Shown: one piece after another, positions 1-9,363 of the stretch
Numbering within the stretch: the stretch's first letter is position 1
How the letters are laid out: each line of letters opens with the position of its first letter
DNA from: JANELJ01 sp024511395
GTDB taxonomy: Bacteria; Pseudomonadota; Gammaproteobacteria; GRL18
Length of the DNA stretch: 64,000 nt
Direction of reading: 5' to 3'
Assembly (NCBI GenBank): GCA_963681975.1
Contig: OY820613.1
Location: forward strand, 3,844,001 to 3,908,000
Notes under the pieces: generated by a model
Database searches by the model: none
Seen by the model: only the letters and a program-made list of their open reading frames with translations
What the model was told of the DNA's origin: nothing
Made by a program: the position numbers and the translations under genes

Positions 1-1
1 T

Positions 2-217
2 GAATTGGAATTTTTACAGGAAACCCAGGTTACTTTGCTCACTGAAAGACGACGTCATAGCCCTTGGGGGCTGGCCGGTGGTCTGGCGGGCAGAGCTGGA
101 GAAAACCTGCTGGATGACAAAGCCTTGCCCGGCAAGGTATTATTAACTGCCCGAGCTGGACAGAAACTGACTATAAAAACCCCTGGCGGAGGCGGCTGGG
201 GAAAACAGGCAGAATAA
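2..217 (+). CDS. Hydantoinase B / 5-oxoprolinase C-terminal end (partial)
   Basis: This is the last 71 codons of a gene that begins before the window. The residues SERRRHSPWGLAGG-like (here TERRRHSPWGLAGG) followed by LPGKVLL and the terminal glycine-rich TPGGGGWG are the standard C-terminal signature of the HyuB/5-oxoprolinase family, which opens hydantoin or 5-oxoproline rings with ATP. The reading frame is open from base 2, so the start is outside. It ends 77 bases before the BON lipoprotein gene on the same strand. Whether the enzyme is the one-chain 5-oxoprolinase or the separate B subunit cannot be told from this tail. Confidence 0.8.
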   Translation, partial: ELEFLQETQVTLLTERRRHSPWGLAGGLAGRAGENLLDDKALPGKVLLTARAGQKLTIKTPGGGGWGKQAE

Positions 218-294
218 TCTGAATACAACTCTGATAATTGACGAACAACAATCGACTATAACAACTGACAATAAAAACAAGGAAAACGCGTTTT

Positions 295-786
295 ATGAAC
301 ACACCCTTTTTAACTAATACCATGATATTAAATACCCCTGTAAAAAAACTGGGTGCTGTTCTTGCTCTGGTACTGAGCTTTGCACTGCTGTCAGCCTGCA
401 GTACCGTACGTGATGCCACTGATTGGGTGCCCGGTGTGGATTCCAATGAAGAAATCAAAGCGCAGGAAGAAAAAGAAGCTAAGGAGCAGAGACTTAAAGA
501 GCAGGCGTACAAAGATAAAGCGGTTTATGAACCTGTCATGGCGGCAAGTACTGCAGAAGCCGATGCAAAAATTAATGTCATGATCAGCAAAAAATATTCC
601 GAAGATCCCGTGGTCAAACGGGATGATATTGGTATTGAAGTTAATGCCGGTGTAGTCACCTTAATGGGTAGTGTTAATTCAGAAGAAAGTGCTGTTAGAG
701 CCATTGCTCTGGCAAAAAGTACTCGGGGTGTTTCCAGAGTGATTTCTAAGTTGGTGGTTATTCAGCTACGGCCTGCGACTGAATAA
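295..786 (+). CDS. BON-domain lipoprotein
   Basis: A 163-residue protein with a lipoprotein signal: a basic stretch near residue 17, a hydrophobic segment (about 19-34) and the lipobox LLSAC, so Cys would be lipidated and the protein anchored in the envelope. A charged Glu/Lys-rich linker follows (about 50-75). The last 80 residues form a BON domain (DIGIEVNAGVVTLMGSV, then a hydrophobic helix and VISKLVVIQL), the fold of OsmY and related phospholipid-associated envelope-stress proteins. AAGGAAA lies about 12 bases before the ATG at 295. An in-frame ATG at 322 is an alternative start and would give a more usual signal peptide length. The exact role is unknown. Confidence 0.8.
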   Translation: MNTPFLTNTMILNTPVKKLGAVLALVLSFALLSACSTVRDATDWVPGVDSNEEIKAQEEKEAKEQRLKEQAYKDKAVYEPVMAASTAEADAKINVMISKKYSEDPVVKRDDIGIEVNAGVVTLMGSVNSEESAVRAIALAKSTRGVSRVISKLVVIQLRPATE

Positions 787-842
787 TAGAGCATTAACTA
801 AAAAATATTGTGATAAATCACTATAAATTGATGTAATTTAGA

Positions 843-1003
843 GTGACTGTCAACAGGTGCTGGATTTACAGAGTTTTGAAAACATGGATGTTTTCACAAT
901 CACCAGGATAAGAACTTTTTACAAAACAAGTTTTGAAAAGTTCTAAACCGATACATGGACGTACTTGAGCGTCCCTGGAAATTCAGCACCTGTTGACAGT
1001 CAC
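843..1003. repeat. MITE-like hairpin element, 161 bp
   Basis: The element is bounded by a perfect 20-bp inverted repeat, GTGACTGTCAACAGGTGCTG at 843-862 and its reverse complement at 984-1003. Inside are smaller hairpins: GAAAACAT/ATGTTTTC, AGAACTTTT/AAAAGTTCT with CAAAAC/GTTTTG nested in it, and GGACG/CGTCC. It has no open reading frame. It fills the space between the BON gene and the first IS5-like copy. This architecture resembles a miniature inverted-repeat element, but no target duplication is evident and no second copy was seen in the window. Confidence 0.55.
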
Positions 1004-1020
1004 GGTAGGTACACTAAATA

Positions 1021-2389
1021 GCTCACCCTGAATAAAACATATAGCATTGATTTATAAAGAAATATTTCTTGATTATGGGTGTTAAATTTGCAGGTTATTT
1101 GGTAAAATAAGCCTTATTACCTTGCAAATTTCCAGACCAGAATGAAGCCAGAGAAACAGCCAAAAATACCTCAGGAAGACCTGTTCAGGATGCGCCTTGA
1201 AAACATGCTGGACATAAACCATGAGTTGATTAAGTTATCAAAACACATAGATTGGGAAAGTCCTGATAAAGAATGGGGCGCTCTGTTTGTATCCACTAAA
1301 GGTGTTCCTGCCATACGCACTCGTTTGATTGCAGGATTGCATTACCTGAAACACCTGCATGATTTATCGGATGAACAGGTAGTAAAAGGCTGGACAGAAA
1401 ATCCGTACTGGCAATATTTTTGTGGAGAAGAATACTTTCAGCATAAGATGCCCATACACCCTGTGACCATGACCAAATGGCGTAACCGGCCGGGTAAATC
1501 AGGCAGTGAAAAATTACTGATTGAAACCATTAAAGCCGGACTAAAGAGTAAAACTATCAAGCCCGGCAGTTTAAAGAAAGTCACGGTAGATACTACCGTA
1601 CAGGAAAAGAACATCGCTTTTCCAACCGATTCAAAGCTCCTGAACAAAGCCAGAGAAAACCTGGTTAAACTGTCCAAAGAGCACGGTATTAAACTGCGTC
1701 AGAACTATAATCGGGTTGGGCCGCAATATGTACTAATGGCCAGTCGTTATGCTCATGCAAAACAGTTTAAACGCATGAAGAAAATGAACAATAAACTGAA
1801 ATCCCGTTTAGGTCGTGTTAAACGGGATATTGAACGACAACTGCCCAACTATTCCGTTGATATTCAGTCTCTGTTTGAAGTAGCTCTAAAACAGGCTCAG
1901 AAACTGATTGAGCAGGAGCAGCACAGTAAGAACAAGCTTTACAGTTTACATGCACCTGAAGTCGAGTGTATCAGTAAAGGCAAAGCTCATAAGCCTTATG
2001 AATTTGGAGTTAAAGCCAGTATCGCGGTAACTAACAAGGAAGGCTTTGTTATTGGCGCTCAAAGTTGTCCGGGCAATCCTTATGATGGACATACCTTGCT
2101 GCCACAACTGGAACAGATAAAACAGTTTACAGCCGTACAACCGGAACAGTGCTTTGTTGACCGGGGTTATCGTGGACATGAAGTAAAAGACACTAAAGTT
2201 TTTATCTCAGGTCAGAAGCGAGGCGTTACCCGAAGTATTAAAAAGGCATTAAAACGGCGCAGTGCGATTGAGCCTGAAATCGGTCATATGAAAAACGATG
2301 GCCGTTTAGATCGCTGCTACCTCAAAGGTGCAGTCGGTGATGCCATTAATGTGGTTATGGTAGCCGCTGGACATAACTTAAGAAAGATC
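1021..2389 (+). mobile_element. IS5-like element, copy A (3' end lost)
   Basis: The left end (CTCACCCTGAATAA at 1022) matches the other copies with one changed base and is preceded by TAAATA, the hexamer seen beside many copies. The sequence is normal through AGAAAGATC at 2389, then switches abruptly to the GTAAGCG end of an IS66-type element. The right terminal inverted repeat is therefore missing. Confidence 0.85.
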
Positions 2390-2401
2390 GTAAGCGCTTA
2401 A
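1142..2401 (+). CDS. IS5-family transposase (copy A, C-terminus replaced)
   Basis: A DDE transposase of 419 residues; intact copies run to about 430. The catalytic residues are in VDTTVQEKNIAFPTD (first Asp), CFVDRGYRG (second Asp) and RRSAIEPEIGHMKNDGRL (Glu). An N-terminal LENMLDINHELIKLSKHIDW segment precedes them and a Lys/Arg-rich insertion lies between the first two Asp. The last four residues (IVSA) come from the adjoining IS66 end rather than from the element. No Shine-Dalgarno sequence is visible; an imperfect hairpin (AAATTTGCA...TGCAAATTT) stands just before the ATG, as in every copy. The catalytic core is complete, but the element lacks its right end in cis. Confidence 0.85.
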   Translation: MKPEKQPKIPQEDLFRMRLENMLDINHELIKLSKHIDWESPDKEWGALFVSTKGVPAIRTRLIAGLHYLKHLHDLSDEQVVKGWTENPYWQYFCGEEYFQHKMPIHPVTMTKWRNRPGKSGSEKLLIETIKAGLKSKTIKPGSLKKVTVDTTVQEKNIAFPTDSKLLNKARENLVKLSKEHGIKLRQNYNRVGPQYVLMASRYAHAKQFKRMKKMNNKLKSRLGRVKRDIERQLPNYSVDIQSLFEVALKQAQKLIEQEQHSKNKLYSLHAPEVECISKGKAHKPYEFGVKASIAVTNKEGFVIGAQSCPGNPYDGHTLLPQLEQIKQFTAVQPEQCFVDRGYRGHEVKDTKVFISGQKRGVTRSIKKALKRRSAIEPEIGHMKNDGRLDRCYLKGAVGDAINVVMVAAGHNLRKIVSA

Positions 2402-2473
2402 CGAACCAACGTCATTCCGAGTTAAATTCTTTCTCCTCATAATAAAGTCACCACTTTATTATGAGGAGCAGAG

Positions 2474-2797
2474 ATGAACTTAGATAATATTTCCGACCTG
2501 GAAAGCTTTTGGGCCGAGCAGATTAAGTCATGGCAGAGCACTGATTTAACCCAAAGAGCATATTGCCAGAAGAATGCCCTGCCCATCCATCGTTTTAATT
2601 ACTGGAAGCGAAAGTTAACAAAACCCACTGAGCCATCACCTGAAGAGCTGGGTTTTGTTCAATTAAAACCTATGGCTGATAACCACTCAAGCAGCCACTC
2701 AGCCCTTCCCCTGCAACTCCCTAACCGGTTGCGCATTGAAGGTATTAGCTCAGAAAACCTCTGTCTGCTCAAACAACTGACGGAGTTGCTACAATGA
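2474..2797 (+). CDS. tnpA: IS66 accessory protein TnpA
   Basis: A 107-residue protein with the TnpA helix-turn-helix-like N-terminus: FWAEQIKSWQSTDLTQRAYCQKNALPIHRFNYWKRKL. This small DNA-binding protein is the first gene of IS66 elements. ATGAGGAGCAGAG upstream gives a good ribosome site. Its stop codon overlaps the start of tnpB (ATGA), the translational coupling normal for IS66. It looks intact. Confidence 0.85.
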   Translation: MNLDNISDLESFWAEQIKSWQSTDLTQRAYCQKNALPIHRFNYWKRKLTKPTEPSPEELGFVQLKPMADNHSSSHSALPLQLPNRLRIEGISSENLCLLKQLTELLQ

Positions 2798-3189
2798 GCA
2801 GCGCCATACGACCCTCATTAAACCTGCCAGAAGTCTGGTTATACCTGAAACCTGTCGATTTCAGGAAAAGCTTTTTAGGGCTCAGTGCGATTGTAGAATG
2901 CGAGCCGGGTCATACCCCGTTCACCGGATATCTGTATGTCTTTACCAATCGCCGGAGAAATAAAATCAAATGTCTGTTCCGGGATGATACCGGCTTTGTG
3001 CTGTATTACAAAAGCCTGTCTGAAGAAAAATTCAAATGGCCAAAAGGGGAAAATGACCTGATGAATATTACCGGCCAGCAGATAAACTGGTTACTGGGTG
3101 GTTATGATATCAGCACCATGAAACCCCATAAAAACTTAATTATGAGACCGTATATTAAGCATCTAATGCCTTGTTTATGCTATAATTAA
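2794..3189 (+). CDS. tnpB: IS66 accessory protein TnpB (Orf2)
   Basis: A 131-residue protein with the TnpB signature: VWLYLKPVDFRKSFLGLSAIVE, then GYLYVFTNRRRNKIKCLFRDDTGFVLYYKSLSEEKFKWP. TnpB is required for IS66 transposition with TnpA and TnpC. It starts inside the tnpA stop codon. The family is usually about 115 residues, so the last 15-20 residues may be read-through into former intergenic sequence. Confidence 0.85.
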   Translation: MSSAIRPSLNLPEVWLYLKPVDFRKSFLGLSAIVECEPGHTPFTGYLYVFTNRRRNKIKCLFRDDTGFVLYYKSLSEEKFKWPKGENDLMNITGQQINWLLGGYDISTMKPHKNLIMRPYIKHLMPCLCYN

Positions 3190-3204
3190 GCCATGTAAAA
3201 TACT

Positions 3205-4724
3205 GCTTAAACCATAACAAACAACACCGATTCATCCGCTGTTTCACAGGCTGATAAGGACGAGTTGTTGGGTATTATTGAACAGAATGCCCGGGTTATT
3301 TCCCGGCAGGAAAGCCGCATAAAAACACCTGAAGAAGCCCTTCGCCTGGCACGTCATAAACGCTTTGCCCCCGGCAGTGAACAAAGTCATGCTCAGGAAT
3401 ATCTGTTTGATGAAGCTGAAGCGATTGATGAGGCCGTTGAGTCTGCCAGAAGAAGAAAACCGGCAGAAAACCCTTTTCCAGAAACATTCCCGGAACCCCG
3501 GTATTTATTAACTTAAGTGATGAAGAAAAAGCCGGTGCCATTAAAACCTTTTACACTAAAGTAAGAGAAGAGCTGGACATTGTGCCCGCTAAAGTTCAAA
3601 TACCGGAATACTTTCAGGAAAAAGCGATTTTTGCTGATTCAGAAGATAAAGACAGCCGGTCTGTTAAATCCGCAATACTCCCCAAACACCCATTAGTCCG
3701 TTCAATGGGGAGTATCAACCTTATAGCCCATGTCATTATTTCCAAATATGCCGATGGTCTGCCGCTTTATCGAATGGAAGGCATATTATCCCGCTATGGC
3801 GGTGATATCAGTCGGGCCACCCAGGCTAACCGGGTGATTAAACTGGCGCATCAGCTTCAACCGTTAATTAATCTGATGCGGGAGCAGCAAGTATCCGGTG
3901 ATATTATCCAGATGGATGAAACGCTACTTAAAGTATTAAAAGAACCCGGATTGAAAGCGACCTCTGATAAATATATGTGGGTCAGCCGGGGCGGCCCGCC
4001 AGGGCAAACCAGTGTTCTGTTTGAATATGACCCGTCCCGTAAAAAGAAGGTGTCCCTGCGCCTGCTGGAAGACTTCAGTGGTTACCTGCAAACCGATGGC
4101 TATAGCGGCTATAATGCGGTGTGCATAAAAAACAATGCCACCTCTGCAGGCTGTTGGGAGCATGCCCGCCGAAAGTTCAGGGAAGCACAAAGTACACAAC
4201 CCAGGGATAAAAAAACTCAAAAGCCCGGTAAGGCGGATATGGCTCTGGCACAAATCAACAAACTGTACCGGATAGAGCAAACCATAAAAGAGGTCAGTGT
4301 TGATGAAAAGCTAAAGGTGCGCCAGAAAGAAAGCATTCCCGTTCTGGAAAAACCAGGAGGCTGGATTGACAGGAACCTGGACAAAGTACCCAAAGACAGT
4401 CTGACAGGTAAAGCACTGACCTATGTGAACAACCAATGGGATAAACTGGTAGTTTATTGTGAAGACGGGCGATTAAACATCAGTAATGTTCTGGCTGAAA
4501 ATGCTATTCGCCCTTTTGTTGTCGGGAGAAAAGCCTGGTTGTTCAGTGACACCCTTAAAGGTGCTTATGCCAGCAGTGTCCATTACAGCCTTATTGAAAC
4601 GGCTAAAGCAAACCACCTGGAACCTTATGCTTATCTGGTTCATGTGTTGAATGAACTGCCCTATGCGGATACCGTTGAAAAAATTGAAGCGTTGCTTCCA
4701 TGGAATTTTAAAACGTCGGTTTAG
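3205..4724 (+). pseudogene. tnpC: IS66 transposase TnpC (frameshifted)
   Basis: Two reading frames make up TnpC. The first (to 3516) has DKDELLGIIEQNARVISRQ and LARHKRFAPGSEQ. The second (about 3510-4724) has the catalytic part: IIQMDETLLKVL, QTDGYSGYNAVC, HARRKF, and near the end NVLAENAIRPFVVGRKAWLFSDT and ALLPWNF. The frame is lost near 3505, where the first frame ends RYLLT instead of continuing VFINLSDEEK. The Cys-rich zinc-finger block usually found before the catalytic domain is also absent. No start codon with a ribosome site was found. TnpC is inactive as it stands. Confidence 0.8.
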
Positions 4725-4736
4725 AAAAAGTAAATA

Positions 4737-6250
4737 GTTCAACCTGAATAATACCGTTTTAAGCCTGACATCAAGCCAGGTTTAAAGCGGCTAATTGTTC
4801 TGGTTTGATAAAATATCCCATCAAACCGGAAATAATTTTGAGCCACCAAAGCCGGAGCTTATTGAGGAGCTTTCTTAAGTTATGTCCAGCAGCTACCATA
4901 ACCACATTAATGGCATCACCGACTGCACCTTTGAGGTAGCAGCGGTCTAAACGGCCATCGTTTTTCATATGACCGATTTCAGGCTCAATCGCACTGCACC
5001 GTTTTAATGCCTTTTTAATACTTCGGGTAACGCCTCGCTTCTGACCTGAGATAAAAACTTTAGTGTCTTTTACTTCATGTCCACGATAACCACGGTCAAC
5101 AAAGCACTGTTCCGGCTGTACGGCTGTACGGCTGTACGGCTGTAAACTGTTTTATTTGTTCCAGTTGTGGCAGCAAGGTATGTCCATCATAAGGATTGCC
5201 CGGACAACTTTGAGCGCCAATAACAAAGCCTTCCTTGTTAGTTACCGCGATACTGGCTTTAACACCAAATTCATAAGGCTTATGAGCTTTGCCTTTACTG
5301 ATACACTCAACTTCAGGAGCATGTAAACTGTAAAGCTTGTTCTTACTGTGCTGCTCCTGCTCAATCAGTTTCTGAGCCTGTTTTAGAGCTACTTCAAACA
5401 ATGACTGAATATCGACAGAATAATTGGGCAGTTGTCGTTCAATATCCCATTTAACACGACCTAAACGGGATTTCAGTTTATTGTTCATTTTCTTCATGCG
5501 TTTAAACTGTTTTGCATGAGCATAACGACTGGCCATTAGTGCATATTGCGGCCCAACCCGATTATAGTTCTGGCGCAGTTTAATACCGTGCTCTTTGGAC
5601 AGTTTAATCAGGTTTTCTCTGGCTTTGCTCAGGAGCTTTGAATCGGTTGGAAAAGCGATGTTCTTTTCCTGTACGGTAGTATCTACCGTGACTTTCTTTA
5701 AACTGCCAGGCTTTATGGTTTTACTCTTTAGTCCGGCTTTAATGGTTTCAATCAGTAATTTTTCACTGCCTGATTTACCCGGCCGGTTACGCCATTTGGT
5801 CATGGTCACAGGGTGTATGGGCATCTTATGCTGAAAGTATTCTTCTCCACAAAAATATTGCCAGTACGGATTTTCTGTCCAGCCTTTTACTACCTGTTCA
5901 TCTGATAAATCATGCAGGTGTTTCAGGTAATGCAATCCTGCAATCAATCGAGTGCGTATGGCAGGAGCACCTTTAGTGGATACAAACAGAGCGCCCCATT
6001 CTTTATCAGGACTTTCCCAATCTATGTGTTTTGATAACTTAATCAACTCATGGTTTATGTCCAGCATGTTTTCAAGGCGCATCCTGAACAGGTCTTCCTG
6101 AGGTATTTTTGGCTGTTTCTCTGGCTTCATTCTGGTCTGGAAATTTGCAAGGTAATAAGGGTTATTTTACCAAAAACCTGCAAATTTAACACCCATAATT
6201 CGCCAACATTTCTTTATAAATCAATGCTATATGTTTTATTCAGGGTGGAC
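4737..6250 (-). mobile_element. IS5-like element, copy B (full length)
   Basis: Both ends are present: GTTCAACCTGAATAATACCG on the left of this inverted copy and the complement of the CCACCCTGAATAAAACAT end at 6231-6249. The hexamer TAAATA flanks both sides (4731-4736 and 6251-6256), which fits a 6-bp target duplication. It is longer than the other copies (about 1500 bp) because of a short tandem expansion in the transposase gene. Confidence 0.9.
4771..6130 (-). pseudogene. IS5-family transposase (copy B, frameshifted by repeat expansion)
   Basis: The reading frame is intact from the ATG at 6130 to the repeat CGGCTGTA at 5113-5144. That repeat is present four times here against two in the other copies. 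The extra 16 bases shift the frame just before the second catalytic Asp (FVDRGYRG). The rest of the protein, with the Glu block and MKNDGRLDRCYLKGAVGD, is readable in another frame down to 4771. Confidence 0.85.
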
Positions 6251-6275
6251 TAAATATTTCAAAATTACCATATAA

Positions 6276-7673
6276 CTAAAGTTTAGAGCGACAGCTCACC
6301 CTTGAGAGTCCTGTTTCGCTCATACGTTCTTTAACAATTTGTTTGTAACCAGCTGTTTTAAAATTGTTTTTATAACAAATCTTCAAATCGCCTTAAAATA
6401 TCCGTATCCGGCGGGTGGAATTTTTGGGACTTACTATCCCACCAGTCCCTGACCCTAACCTGCGAAAAATACCTTATCAATCCCATTCGTATTCTTCCGG
6501 CAGTAATGGGTGTATTCTTTCGCCAGGGCGTATTATCAATTAAGCGCAATACCGGGTCCGGACATTTAATAGCCCGCAATTGAGGTATAATATACCCCGG
6601 AGCAATAATGTGTACCCATCGATGTAACACCTTCCGGGTTTTCTGCCAGGTCTGTTTCATGCCCCAGTCATTTTTTAACTGATTGAACAAGGGCTCAATC
6701 GACCAGCGCTTTTCATAAGCGACACTAATATCCAGACCACTTAACTGCATATCTGTTGACAGTAATAAACGTGGTCTTTTTTCCCTTTAGAGTCCTCAAA
6801 CTCACACCAGACAAAGCATACCGACTGGCCATTCAGAAAGCGGGCTTTAGCCACTGCTGTTCGGTAATTAACCTGCTGTTCACGTCCATACAGGTGTACG
6901 GTTTCCTTATTTAAAGGCAGCCGTTTAATTTCTTCTTTTGTATAACGTGTCCCATATTTTCCGGGTCGTCCCCGGCCTTTACCTTACCAGGGTCGTTTAT
7001 ATAATACGGTATCGATTCGTACCTGACCTATAACCGTCATATTATAAGCCTGTACCGGTTCAATAAAAGAACGGCGCATATACCAACTGTCCACCAATAC
7101 AGTAACCGCTTTATCTTTTAGCGGTTCCATCAATGCCCGGATAAGACTTCGGGCAATCACCAGTTTACCACTGTTACTGGCCTGTGGTGTATCTGACTCA
7201 TGGGTGCCTTTTTGGAATGACGCAGCACGATAGAGTCATCTATGGTCAGATAAACCGGATTATCCCCAAACAGCTTTAGAAACAGGACCGTCCACTGTCT
7301 CATCAGTTTAAGATAAGACCACTGACCGGTTTCAAGCCATTTATAATAACCGGGCCATTGCCTGGCCATGTCCAGTATCCAGATAGCACTGGTTACAAAC
7401 CCTGATTGAGTTAATAAACTGCCCATTAGTAACTCAATAAAGGTTTTTGCGCTCCTAAGGGGTAGCGCTCGGGTTAAAAATGTTATGTAATAAAACAGTT
7501 CACCGGGGATATTGCCGTATCCTTTGGTGTGCATTGTGGCCTTCAGAAGTTTGTTTTTTCTTACTGAAGCCTCCATGGATGGATTCACGGCGGCTTCAGT
7601 AAGGGATACCTAGTTACTGTTACGGACTATCGGTTAACTGAGGTAACCAATAAATTTTAAATGATTCTCCTTT
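6276..7673 (-). mobile_element. IS4-superfamily element, copy 1 (left end lost)
   Basis: The right terminal repeat CTAAAGTTTAGAGCGACAGC begins at 6276. At the other end, alignment with copies 2 and 3 stops inside ATGATTCTCCTTT at 7673; the last 35 or so bases, including the left terminal repeat, are gone and arfB remnant sequence follows. Only 25 bp separate it from IS5-like copy B. Confidence 0.8.
6370..7588 (-). pseudogene. IS4-superfamily transposase (copy 1, broken)
   Basis: The C-terminal block holds the Y-(2)-R-(3)-E-(6)-K signature in YEKRWSIEPLFNQLK. The N-terminal block holds YLTIDDSIVLRHSKKAPMSQIHH with the first Asp. Relative to copies 2 and 3 about 120 bp are missing just after QIHH (junction near 7185), and the frame changes again near 6750. 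It is not functional. It resembles IS4/IS701-type transposases; the exact subgroup is uncertain. Confidence 0.8.
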
Positions 7674-7958
7674 GTTTTGCTGCTCTGCCCGGTTTAGTCG
7701 GCCGGCGTTTTTTTCGGCTCACCAGGGCTTTTTTTATAATGTCCGCTAGGCGTTGTAATGTATCTTCACGATTTTTTTCCTGGCTGCGAAACGATTGTGC
7801 TTTAATAATAATGACGCCATTAGAACTGATATGATGATCATTCAATAACAATAACCTGTCTTTATAAATCTGGGCTAAAGATGAAGCCTTAATATCAAAA
7901 CGCAGGTGTACCGCAGTGGAGACTTTATTAACATTTTGTCCGCCTGAACCCTGAGGGT
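7674..7958 (-). pseudogene. arfB: Peptidyl-tRNA hydrolase ArfB fragment
   Basis: The frame reads QGSGGQNVNKVSTAVHLRFDI, then RLLLLNDHHISSNGVIIIKAQSFRSQEKNRED and KKRRPTKPGRA. This is the ArfB/YaeJ ribosome-rescue protein, whose GGQ loop hydrolyses peptidyl-tRNA on stalled ribosomes. The first 15-20 residues are replaced by unrelated sequence after a run of nine C at about 7957-7965. The basic C-terminal tail, needed to enter the mRNA channel, is cut by IS4-type copy 1. Both ends are thus lost and the fragment cannot work as ArfB. Confidence 0.8.
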
Positions 7959-8005
7959 ACCCCCCCCCATTTATAAAGCAATTCATAAATAGAGGTTTTG
8001 CATAA

Positions 8006-8096
8006 GTCTTATCCACATATCCATAGGTCTGTCTGTTGATGAGACCTTCAGTTTTATCTCACTGACAGGCCTGGCCTGTGGGTATGTGGATAAGAC
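8006..8096. repeat. Long imperfect inverted repeat between arfB remnant and IS3
   Basis: GTCTTATCCACATAT...GGTC at 8006-8029 pairs with 8073-8096 over 24 bp with only three G-T type mismatches. Within the loop lies the palindrome ACAGGCCTGGCCTGT. It sits just beyond the IS3 orfB stop codon, so it may be an IS3-related end or a separate hairpin element that joined it to arfB. No second copy was seen. Confidence 0.5.
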
Positions 8097-8111
8097 GGTT
8101 TAAATTGTTTT

Positions 8112-8880
8112 CTAACAGGCTAAAACCAATTTTTGCCTGGGTAGTACTCCATCGATAGCCGTATGGGGTCGTTCATTATTATAACTCCATTTCCAGCATG
8201 TTGCTGTTTCCTGTGCATGCTCTATAGAATTAAATAAAAACTGATTTAACTATTCATGGCGTACCGTTCGATTAAACCGCTCTACATAAGCATTTTATTG
8301 TGGATTACACGGCTGGATATATTGTCGTTTTATATCCTGTGCCTTTGCCCGGTCAACCACTTTCTGGCTTATGTTCTCAGGCCCGTTATCGCATCGAATG
8401 GTTTTGGGCTTGCCTCGCCATTCAATTCAATAATGCGTTCCAGTGTCCGTATCACTCTTAATGCCGGTAATGATAAATCCACTTCAATGCCCGGGCATTC
8501 TCGATTATAATCATCAATAACATTAAAGGTACGAAAGCTACGTCCGTCTTTTAACTGGTCATGCATAAAATCCATCGACCAGGTATCATTGATTTGCTCT
8601 GGAACCGCCAGTGCATCTGGTTTTTTACGTTTTAATCGTTTTTTAGGCTTTATCCTTAGGTTTAATTCCAGCTCCCGATAAATACGATATACTCGTTTAT
8701 GGTTCCAGGGAAAGCCTTTAACATTACGCAAATACAGGAAGCATAATCCAAAGCCCCGGTTTTTATAAGCCTGCGTCAAACGCAGCAGCCAGTCAGCAAT
8801 TTTGTCATTTTCCTGTGAATTTTTTGCCTGATAACAATAACAGGTTTCACTAATATCAAAGATACGACAGGCTGTTTAGC
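8112..8880 (-). pseudogene. IS3-family transposase OrfB (frameshifted)
   Basis: The integrase-type catalytic domain is readable in pieces. KVYRIYRELELNLRIKPKKRLKR-like sequence is followed by WSMDFMHDQLKDGRSFRTFNVIDDYNREC (first Asp), then in another frame KPKTIRCDNGPENISQ (second Asp) and finally WSYNNERPHTAIDGVLPRQKLVLAC before the stop. The frame shift lies near 8410, inside GEAKPKT. A second interruption lies near 8785. OrfB is normally made by programmed frameshifting from OrfA, but these internal breaks are additional, so no active transposase is expected. Confidence 0.75.
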
Positions 8881-8903
8881 CATCTCCCTGCGATGGGATG
8901 GCT

Positions 8904-9170
8904 TTACCACTTTTTTGCCATGGCCTCCTGAATAATCTCTGCCTTTAAGTGCTCTTCTGCATACATCTTCTTCAAGCGGCGGTTTTCTTCTTCCAGCTCT
9001 TTCATGCGTTTCATCATGGAAACATTCATGCCGCCGTATTTGACCCGCCAGTTATAGAAGGTGGCATCACTCATACCATGGGTGCGGCATAATTCAGTGA
9101 CCGGCACGTCGGATTCAGCTTCTTTCAGAATGCCGATGATCTGGGATTCTGTAAATCTGGACTTCTTCAT
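8904..9170 (-). CDS. IS3-family OrfA
   Basis: An 88-residue protein with the helix-turn-helix MKKSRFTESQIIGILKEAES...ELCRTHGMSDATFYNWRVKYGG followed by a leucine-zipper-like coiled coil (MKRMKELEEENRRLKKMYAEEHLKAEII). It binds the IS ends and forms the N-terminal part of the OrfAB transposase. GAGGAGAACCTACA before the ATG at 9170 gives a strong ribosome site. It is intact, unlike its orfB. Confidence 0.85.
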   Translation of the reverse strand: MKKSRFTESQIIGILKEAESDVPVTELCRTHGMSDATFYNWRVKYGGMNVSMMKRMKELEEENRRLKKMYAEEHLKAEIIQEAMAKKW

Positions 9171-9363
9171 TGTAGGTTCTCCTCATTAATAATTTAATGG
9201 GAAATTCTACTTATGAAAAGAATTATTTTTCGGAGGGATTACATGAGCACGAATAAAATTAAATTCAATATCTGTAAGGGGTATTGTTAGCTGTCCGGAT
9301 ATTGTTATTCATAATTTTAGGATGGGCTGCAAGGAACTGGTTAGCCAGAATAATTACAGGCAC

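Larger units (their letters stand above)
2390..4736 (+). mobile_element. IS66-family element, damaged
   Basis: The left end starts GTAAGCGCTTAACGA, typical of IS66 ends, directly inside IS5-like copy A. It carries the usual tnpA-tnpB-tnpC order. The matching right end is not seen: after tnpC the sequence meets IS5-like copy B at the hexamer TAAATA. Confidence 0.8.
8097..9240 (-). mobile_element. IS3-family element, inactive
   Basis: Carries orfA and a broken orfB in the usual order on the minus strand. The ends could not be defined with confidence: no clean TG...CA terminal repeats were recognised on either side, so the limits are approximate. Confidence 0.6.

Noticed and set aside
7959..8016. 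N-terminus of ArfB as read in the open frame (MDKTYAKPLF...)
   Set aside because: It bears no likeness to ArfB and derives from the adjoining hairpin region after a nine-C run.
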